This document shows positions 56,303 through 64,000 of a stretch of DNA of 64,000 nt, piece after piece. Numbering within the stretch: position 1 is the first letter of the stretch; the number at the start of each line of letters is the position of its first letter. The stretch covers positions 114,244 through 178,243 of the forward strand of contig JADIIX010000034.1 in the NCBI GenBank assembly GCA_027604505.1, in the 5' to 3' direction. The position numbers and the translations under genes were made by a program. The notes beneath the pieces were generated by a model. That model searched no databases. It was not told the origin of the DNA and saw nothing but the letters and a program-made list of their open reading frames with translations. The DNA is from Gonapodya sp. JEL0774. Its lineage: Eukaryota > Monoblepharomycota > Monoblepharidomycetes > Monoblepharidales > Gonapodyaceae.

Positions 56303-57753
56303 TTACAGTGCAGGTGCACGGAAACCGTTCTTCAACTCTCTCAACTTCGCCATGCTCCCAACAATATCACCTGGTTTAGCTCCAACTTTCTCCATAACCT
56401 CTGGCACAGTACACCTGACAAAAGGATTTAGAAGATACTCCTCAGAAATGGTGGATGGGACAGTAACTTGGTTGGGGTTTGCTTTGATGCTTTCAAGGCG
56501 GGCAAGGATGGCTGAGTTCGTGGGCTCAATGTGGCGGGCGAAAAGGAGATTTGATTTTGTGTACTCGTGACTGTGAATTTTGAGATTTACAGGAACCGAA
56601 ACAGTCAGGGAATAAGAACAATTACAGTAGTAATATCAGAGATTCAAGTTGAGCACACATACTGAATCGCTGCAATTCCATAGAGCGCGAAGCATCAACT
56701 CACCCACACCACACTTTGGTCTCAGCCGGCAGCTTTCCGAGTGTTTCGGTCAAGTTTTTGACCATCTCCGCCGCGGTGCCCTCGAAAAACTTGCCGCAGC
56801 CTCCGATGAAAAGGGTATCACCGGTGAAAACAGCCTTTTCACCATCTTCTCCAACGACATAATAGCAAATGTGACCGCTAGTGTGGCAAGGGGTGTGCAG
56901 CGCTGTGACGGTGAGCGAGCCAACTTTGAAGGTGTCGTTGTGCGCGACGGTGTTGGTCATGGCAGGGATACGGTCATCAGAGCCGTATATCGCAACACCA
57001 GGGATGAGAATTGCCAGCTTTTCGTTACCACCGGCGTGATCGTAGTGGTGATGTGCTACACGTGATTGGGGCAATCAACGAATTTGCGGGTTAAGAAGGT
57101 CAGGAGAAGATAGGAAAATCCACTAGCCACGTTTGACACATTAAGAACTCCGAAAGAATCCAGTGTTTTGGGCGGGCCTGCTTCTCCAAACTTTGTTTCG
57201 GAGGTCCAACAGATCGTTTCCGACATTTCATCTTGGCTGGCCAACAGTTACAATACAGATGTACGGGTCGCCGTTTGTTATCAGGTTGGAAGCCCCGTCA
57301 GAGGAGCTCTCTGGTCGTTCGGTGATATGCTGCTAGAATGTGCAAAACTTGTCCGAACTCACTGGTTAGTCCAATAGAGGCCTTGACTCCCTCCTTATCT
57401 GCCACTGCGATCAGCTTTTCAGGTTGGACGGGATCGACAAAGGCTGTGGTGTTGGTCTTCTCGTCAACAAGGACATATGCTGTTCAAGTGATCCCAAGCA
57501 GGATGAGACGGCACCTCCAGAAAAACGATTCGAGATGCTGATTGCGCCTCTTACCATAGTTGTCGTCAAGGCAGGGAACAGGAATAACCTGAAATCGCGA
57601 TGCTGGAATTGAGTTGATCCACTCAAACAGCCGAACTTCCCGACTCACCTTCATTGGAGATACTGAAGAAGTTGAGAAAGCACGTTTGTACAATACCAAT
57701 AAGCTGGAAAGGGGCGAGACACAGGGTTTGAGCGATACTAGGATGCGTTGCAT
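56303..57753 (-). CDS. GLO2: Hydroxyacylglutathione hydrolase (glyoxalase II)
   Basis: Four exons on the minus strand (57753-57555, 57479-57363, 57055-56704, 56570-56303) join to 936 nt, 311 residues. The metal site [11 protein letters not shown] spans the exon 2/3 junction (THxHxDH). Further signatures are [30 protein letters not shown] and [12 protein letters not shown], with the C-terminal [15 protein letters not shown]. Glyoxalase II hydrolyses S-lactoylglutathione to lactate and glutathione, the second step of methylglyoxal detoxification. The first ~33 residues are basic and hydrophobic ([26 protein letters not shown]), a mitochondrial presequence. A second in-frame Met (MKVSREV) could start a cytosolic form, so one gene may supply both compartments. 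The C-terminal [15 protein letters not shown] is normal length for the eukaryotic family. Confidence 0.92.
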
Positions 57754-58115
57754 TCACAACTTGGCACCCACTGATCAAATGCACCTGCCATTTCTGCCTC
57801 GATGCCGGCAGTGGATCCGCTCAACAAATACTCATGTACGACTCCGATACAAAACAGCTATGGCATATGACCTAATCCTGTCAGAATGACTTATCGAATT
57901 ATGATGCTAGTTACTCCGCTTAGCATTAAAATGCATGTGGATAACCCGCCGTTTTTGTTAGTTTCTCCCACAAAGATGACATTGTGTCAACAAGTTTGGG
58001 AGAACAGCTTCTTGGGCAACCAGAAACTCGGCTTTTCTCCAGTTGGTGGGTGGCACGGGGCTCGAGGAAAAGATGTCTCGGTAACGAACTCCCGCAATCT
58101 CGCGAAACAGAAACC
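57754..58115. other. Divergent promoter region of GLO2 and ILV2
   Basis: 362 bp separate the two divergent starts. No other feature recognised. Confidence 0.5.
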
Positions 58116-61100
58116 ATGAGCGCTATTTCTACAGCAGCTCGAGCGGGAACCGTGCCTCGCTCTTCTCATGCCTTACGCTTGCTGCCGGCGCTTGGAATCG
58201 CTTCTGCTCATACTCCTGTATTGACCCGCAATGATGCCCTTTCTGTCCCGCGCCAGTCAGCGACTGTGCAGCGAAGATGGAAGTCTCAAGCTACAACGTG
58301 AGCATCTTGTAGAATCATTCCATCGGAAAGGACGTTTCGCTGTCCCGGGATCACATAAACCGGACTAAGGTGACGTCGGAACTTGTTTGGCCAGCTGGCA
58401 CTCTTGAAACCAGCGAGAGTGTTCAGGAGGGCTCTAGAGGAGACTCCTTAGCCACTGTCTTCGGCTTGCGTCAGGTGAACCCGTATTTGGACCTGTACCA
58501 CTTCTTCTGACTCACGCGAATCTGGACAAGGCCCTTGAGCGAGCGTGGAAGGCACTTCTAATAGGATAGGTGATGCGTTTTCGGATTTATGTTATAGAAT
58601 ATTCGGCTTGAATGGATTGCATTTCCTATCATACCGGATTCACGGATGGAAGGACCTTTGCGACCTGCCTAGAAAGTGCTGACTTCACTTTGGAGACACT
58701 CTCTGCGCACCCTGTTTGCTCCCCCACACGTTCTAAAATGCGTTGACTTACACCCTGTACAAATTTTGTCCTCAGCCCGCCCACCACCGTCACTCCCACC
58801 CGCTCTTCATCTACCGCTACGGTCCCACTTCCCACCACTTCAGCTCCTTTAACCTCCCCCGCTCTTGATGACTCCTTTGTTGGTATGACTGGTGGAGAAA
58901 TCGTTCATGACATGCTCCGCCGTTTGGGTGTCCGCACAGTATTTGGGTACCCTGGTGGTGCGATTTTGCCGGTGTACGATGCGATTTATGAAAGCCCGCA
59001 TTTCCAATTTATCTTACCGAGGCACGAGCAGGGAGGTGGACATATGGCGGAAGGATATGCACGAGCTACGTAAGTTCGTAAGCACAGTTTGCCATTATAG
59101 GTCACTACAACGTCTCGCAACTGTCACTTCCGGCTCTTTGTCTTCTTATCGCGACAGGGGAGAGGTCGGAGTCGTCCTTGTAACGTCTGGTCCTGGTGCT
59201 ACAAACGTTGTGACGGCGATGCAGGATGCCCTTTCGGATGGAACACCCATGGTTGTCCTTTGTGGCCAGGTCCCAACTACAGCTGTGGGAACCGATGCTT
59301 TCCAGGAAGCGGACGTTGTCGGCATTTCTCGCTCGTGTACCAAATGGAATGTCATGGTGAAAGATATTTCGGAGCTTCCCCGCCGGATCAACGAGGCGTT
59401 TTACATCGCGACGCAAGGACGTCCTGGCCCGGTCCTTGTTGACTTACCGAAGGATGTGACAGCCGCTACTCTTAGGAAGCCCATCGCCGGCGGTATCGAC
59501 GTCGCCATACCTCAAATCCGCCCGCTGACCCCAGCCCCTCAGCACAGCAGCGCCTTTTCCGCTGTGGTGCAACGATCAGCCCAGCTCATCAACAGCGCCA
59601 AGAGACCCATCATTTATGCTGGTCAAGGAATCCTTTCCACCCCGGAAGGACCGAAACTGCTCAGAGAGTTTGCTGAGCGAGCCAACATTCCCGTCACTAC
59701 TACTTTACAGGGACTGGGTGGATTCGACGAGTTGCACCCCCTGAGTTTACACATGTTGGGAATGCACGGTGCAGCCTACGCGAATCTGGCTATGCAGACG
59801 GCAGATTTGATCATTGCGATGGGTGCACGATTCGACGATCGCGTGACTGGGAATTTGAAAAGTAAATTTTGTAGTGGAATGCCCCTCTTGACGGTCTTAT
59901 ACCTCCCACGTGGGTCATGCTGATCGGTTCTATTCCATCTCCGCCAGAATTTGCCCCTGCTGCCAAAGCTGCTGCGAAGGAAGGTCGCGGTGGTATTATT
60001 CATTTTGAAATCATGCCTAAGAATATCAACAAGGTCGTTATTGCCACCGAGGCCATCGAAGGAGATGTGGTTACCAACTTGGGGATCATGTTGCCTCTCG
60101 TGAAGCGCGCAGAGAGGACGGAATGGTTTGACATGTTGGCGCAGTGGAAGACGAAGTATCCGTTTTATTACCAAAAGAGTGCACCGGGTGAGAAGTTGAA
60201 GCCACAGGAAGTTCTGGAAGAGGTGGGCGCCTTTATGCAAGCCGTTCAAGGCGTTCCGATTTCCTTACCACGGTGCGGGTTCAATTTTTCTACGAAGCTG
60301 GAAAGACAGATCAAAGACATGAAAGAAAATGTGATCATCTCGACCGGTGTGGGTCAGCACCAGATGTGGGCCGCCCAGTTCCTACGGTGAGCCATTACGA
60401 CGGTATTTGTCCTTGTGCATGTGCGAACTTGATATATCCACGACAATCAAATACGTCGAAGATGGCGCCAACCTCGCTCCTGGGTTTCTTCGGGCGGTCT
60501 TGGCACAATGGGGTACGGTCTCCCGGCTGCGATCGGCGCAAAGGTGGCATGCCCCGAGAAAATAGTCATTGATATTGACGGCGACGCCAGCTTCTCCATG
60601 ACCGGCATGGAGCTGATGACTGCGCGACAATACAATATCGGTGTAAAGGTTTTGTTGCTCAATAATGACTTCCAGGGTGAGTCTCATTACTGGCTGTTCT
60701 AGTTGAGTGTTTTCTGTGCGTAATCTGGCCGTTTCCCTTCCCAGGAATGGTAAAACAGTGGCAAGATTTGTTTTACGAGCAACGGTACTCTGGTACGCAA
60801 ATGACCAACCCCGATTTTGTCAAATTTGCTGAAGTGAGTCGACCGGTTTGTTTTTGGCTCCACTTACGGTTGAAGACACTGTCCCTATCGTTGCTCCACC
60901 CAAAAATTCTTCAACCAGTCTATGAATTGCAAAGGTCTCCGTGTTTCCACGCGAGAGGAGCTTCCATCAGTCATTGCAGAGTTTTTGGCAACAAATGAGC
61001 CAGTTTTGTTGGATGCTGTTGTGGAGAAGAACGAGCATGTCTTCCCCATGATGCCGGCAGGGAAGGCACTCCACGAGATGGAACTTGGACTGCTGAAGCT

Positions 61101-61140
61101 GGACGAACCAAGATTGCATGAATGGATGGGATCTGCATGA
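58116..61140 (+). CDS. ILV2: Acetolactate synthase catalytic subunit, mitochondrial
   Basis: Eight exons (58116-58297, 58776-59069, 59158-59861, 59948-60222, 60298-60386, 60462-60676, 60745-60833, 60919-61140) join to 2070 nt, 689 residues. Residues 1-60 form a Ser/Arg/Ala-rich mitochondrial presequence ([16 protein letters not shown]). The catalytic region starts [20 protein letters not shown] with [30 protein letters not shown] carries the ThDP-activating glutamate, [13 protein letters not shown] is the conserved central motif, and [12 protein letters not shown] ... [10 protein letters not shown] is the ThDP/Mg site. It condenses two pyruvates to acetolactate, or pyruvate with 2-ketobutyrate, in valine, isoleucine and leucine synthesis. 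The regulatory subunit is not in this window. Intron 1, between presequence and enzyme, is unusually long (478 bp). Confidence 0.94.
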
Positions 61141-63660
61141 ACAGCTATCTTACAACTATTGGATAGGCATGAAAAAGTTAATTCCCTATCCGTTCTGCTT
61201 CTATGTACACTTGAGATGGGAATTGAACTCCATTTGAAAGCAGCGAAACCCACTTCCGTTTGTGTTGAGGTACACAACCAGGGATTTTGAAAGAAGCCTG
61301 AGGTCCTCAGCCCAGAGAAGGTCCAAAGTCTCAGAATCTGAGGTGCCTCTGACCGGAATTCGAACAGTCTTGGTGCGGCAGAGTGTTGTATGACCTTGAT
61401 ATTCTTCCGTCTGTCACGGAGGGAACCTACTTCGGTTTGATAGTTTCCGCTTCGTTCAACGAGGAATTGATTTCGGGACGCTATATGCCGAACGCTCTGT
61501 GAAAGTGCGAGCGACAGTCGGTTAGCTATGCCCGATTGGATTTAACATTATGTGGTGTAACCGTGACGGTTCCGTGGGTCTGGACGTAGTCTCGAGTACT
61601 CGTATGTATATTGCTAGTGTCTCTAGTACATGTGGGTATTTACACTAGTCTGTGGCCACCCAGTGGGCCAGATGTCATGGGTACACAACACTCCCCTCTG
61701 TTGCAATAAGTGTCCAAGTAGTCCGTTGAATAATAACCCTCAAGGATCTGAGAAATGTCCAAAAATTCTGTAATCGCCTTCAATCAGAGTTCCCGGGGAG
61801 AGAGAGGTCCGGAAACAAAGGGAAAAGCACGCCGGGGTTGGCTGCGGTAAAACCTTTGTCCCGCTATCCTCTCTATTGCATGAATCTTTTATCCGACCCA
61901 AAAAGTTCTTTTCCCCGACCCTTGGCGCACCTTTTTTCTGACCCTGTTCAGCCAAAATATTTCTTTATTCTGCCCCCGGGTGTCTTTAATCTGACCCCGG
62001 GTGTCTTCTTCCTGACCCTGAGTGTCTTCTTTCTGACGCGGCTAAATAATGACTTTATTCCGACCCAGTGCTGATCGACTTTTTCCCGACCCTTGGAAAC
62101 ACCTGTTTCCTGACCCCCGCGAATACTATTTTCTGACGAACTTTGAGCACTGTCTCCAGCTATGTCTCTATCCTGCCCGGAACCTCCGTACTCTACTTTG
62201 ACAGGCCAGGAGCACGGGAAAGAGTCTCCAACGCTGTCAGCCAACAGAGTAAGTGGAATTTGCTGGATTTACTGACCCTCACAATGTTTTCCATGTGAAA
62301 CTCCCAATACAAAACTCAACATTTGTAGCATCCTACATTACAGACAGTACACCACTGATAATGTGAAACTATACTAGAATTGTATTCGTAAAATCACACT
62401 TCTCTTTTGTTTCTAAGGCACGAGTCAATAATTCAGAGGGTGAATCTACTGTCTACACTCAGCATGCGCCTTCAGTGATGCAGTACAGCACATTGGCGTA
62501 GTTTCGTGTCCTATTTATCACACCATGTGCAAACCTTGGCGTTGGTGAGGGCTGGTGGACACTTGGATTTTGGTGAATGCTGCGTTAAGCGTTTTGAGCG
62601 TGTATTCCCCAAAACCGCACCTTCCTAGGCCCAGAGCTGCCCCTTCCCTACAACATTGGGCTCACTTCAAGACTTGGGTTAATATATATTGCGCTTGATG
62701 CTTCCCAGCAGGCGTGATAATGTGGCAGTTAGCTACGAGCGCAGGTGACAGGAAGGGAGTCTGGGGTGGGGGTGTTACGCAAACGCATTCCATTGATGCA
62801 GGTGGCCCTAAAGATAGAGGCCTTCATTACATTGCAAGAATGGGGTTTCACAATCCGCAGTCCCTGTTTTCATTAAAATCCTGAGCGGATGCACCTGAAG
62901 ACACAACTTGCACGCTGAGCACCATATCACCACTCATGGGAGACCGCCTCATGCTCATTCTGCGAGCTGCCATCAGACCCAGGATCACGTCTGCGTTTCA
63001 TTTTGCCTGCTGCTACTCAAAGCTCTAGGTCGTAAGTGTTCCAGAGGCAACAGCCCTATGTCAGTCTTCACGCCCGAACTGATTCCCAGAAAGCGCTTGT
63101 ATTTCCGATTAAGTAAGGAGTTTGATGTCAAATTTGGTATGTGAATCTCTGTGATTTGACGTTGGAATCCTGACTGATTGTGCGTGATGTCGTACAGGCT
63201 GATGGATCACGGAACTCGAACACACCAAAATGTTCTGAAACATGCAACCGCTTAGGGCGGAATACATGCCGTCTGCATGTTAGTGCATGAAAATTATTCC
63301 AGCTTGAAGATATTGCTCAAGGAGCAAGAAGGAGCAAGCTGCTCCGTTCCACAACAGAACGCACGACCAATAATACTGAATTTTGGGAATATTGCTTACT
63401 GAAGTTGTAGTAACAGACGTTTTGGACAAACAAAGTTTTCATTTGGGTGCGGCAAGCCAGCCTTGTGCGCGAAGACCACAGTTCTCCTTCACCACCGAGA
63501 GACTGGACTCTCCTGGTCGATTCGGGGAACCACCCAAATTAATGTATTTCACAGGAAGCGCAATAAAGGGTTATTGGATCACAATGTGCTCAAAGTAATT
63601 TGATTCTTCAGTTTGCCACAGGATGAGTACATGGACATTAAGATCAATTTGTGAAAGGCA
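61141..63660. other. Gene-poor 2.5-kb right-hand region
   Basis: No conserved frame was recognised. Content seen: a degenerate ~23-bp repeat array (61892-62138, listed separately) and a TG...CA-bounded segment at 61551-61690 of doubtful LTR character. The sequence becomes AT-richer towards the transposase-like frame at the edge. Confidence 0.5.
61892..62138. repeat. Degenerate short-unit repeat array, about 11 units of 21-31 bp
   Basis: The core (T)YCTGACCC or YCCGACCC, usually preceded by a T-run, recurs near 61892, 61914, 61937, 61968, 61990, 62011, 62032, 62059, 62085, 62109 and 62132. Units between 61968 and 62032 also share GGGTGTCTT. Spacing is 21-31 bp and units are diverged, so the array is old. 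Function unknown. Confidence 0.75.
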
Positions 63661-64000
63661 ATGCAAAAATTACAACTTCAGAATCCAAATGATATCACTA
63701 GTATTGGAATTGGCCTAGACAATGGTAGAATGAACCAGGATGTAAGTGAGCATTACAGGTTACAAACCATTCAACTCCATAATTTAAGAATATCATGTCA
63801 TTCATAGGTGGATAAGAAAGAATTTGACGACAATTTTGTTTATGTTATTACCAGCTCAGATACCTTGATGTCAGCAATTCTGAATGGGCGTATATCAATC
63901 TTCCTTGACTGCTCTCATCGTCACAAGAATGAGAATAATGCTCCAATGACATTATTATACACCTTGGATGTTCAAAATGGTGGTGGATTTCCCATTGCTG
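63661..64000 (+). mobile_element. Transposase-like coding sequence (MULE-type DDE region), cut by window end
   Basis: An exon 63661 to about 63748 reads LQNPNDITSIGIGLDNGRMN and ends in a GTAAGT donor. Joined in phase to an exon starting after CATTCATAG (about 63809), it continues open to base 64000. The second exon includes ILNGRISIFLDCSHRHKNEN, then APMTLLYTLD and GGGFPIA. The order D-x-(S/T)-H, then a hydrophobic TLLY strand, then G-x-G-x-P-(I/V)-A is the pattern of the MULE/DDE transposase core, whose first catalytic Asp would be in FLDCSH. The region is AT-richer than the rest of the window. The remaining catalytic residues lie beyond the edge, and the true start is uncertain because the frame upstream of 63661 has a stop. 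Confidence 0.5.

Noticed and set aside
61551-61690. TG...CA-bounded segment resembling a solo LTR
   Set aside because: It begins TGTGGTGTAAC and ends ACACAACA, but no second copy, target-site duplication, primer-binding site or polypurine tract is visible.
1-64000. CRISPR arrays, bacterial operons, tRNA or rRNA genes
   Set aside because: No regularly spaced identical repeats, no Shine-Dalgarno-linked gene strings, and no cloverleaf with conserved T-arm or rRNA core sequence was recognised on either strand.

Overview
This window looks like nuclear DNA from a filamentous or zoosporic fungus. Almost every gene is split by short introns (most 40-110 bp, GT...AG). The gene types are fungal: Zn2Cys6 and fungal-specific transcription factors, an FPK1/KIN82-type AGC kinase, heme oxygenase, and mitochondrial acetolactate synthase. 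A rhodopsin-class seven-helix receptor with a lysine at the retinal position points towards an early-diverging lineage such as the chytrids, where opsin-like receptors have been described. That placement is an inference. I resolved exon chains by hand. For nearly every gene listed the joined exons give a total divisible by three with matched splice phases, and I use that as the main support.

Layout. 1-7.1 kb: 3' end of a WD40 gene, a 3-hydroxybutyrate-dehydrogenase-like SDR, a small NAD(P)H:FMN reductase, then two minus-strand genes sharing a QPVIER-type motif. 7.5-13 kb: a 1651-residue DEAH-box helicase. 13.7-23.5 kb: F-box protein, heme oxygenase, an unrecognised 229-residue protein, a C2H2 zinc-finger protein and a Zn2Cys6 regulator. 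23.8-32.5 kb: three paralogous NmrA/isoflavone-reductase-like genes (A, B, C). Between B and C sit an 8-oxoguanine-deaminase-like amidohydrolase and a minus-strand mARC-like MOSC protein. 34.6-42 kb: the AGC kinase, the opsin-like receptor, and a minus-strand vacuolar-type amino acid transporter. 44.4-45.9 kb: an inverted, decayed partial copy of the helicase, 34 kb from its parent. 46.5-52.2 kb: an AT-hook fungal transcription factor and a Na+/H+ exchanger. 52.5-57.8 kb: an ankyrin protein (minus), a PRISE-type reductase (13 exons) and glyoxalase II (minus). 58.1-61.1 kb: acetolactate synthase (ILV2). The right end is gene-poor. It carries a degenerate ~23-bp repeat array and, at the edge, the start of a MULE-like transposase.

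There is no operon-like organisation. Several genes share a theme of redox and reactive-metabolite handling (FMN reductase, heme oxygenase, NmrA-like paralogs, 8-oxoguanine deaminase, mARC, PRISE reductase, glyoxalase II), but that may be chance. The most interesting items are the opsin-like receptor, the NmrA trio with its enclosed deaminase, the inverted helicase pseudogene, and a transcription factor that appears to have an AT-hook but no zinc cluster.
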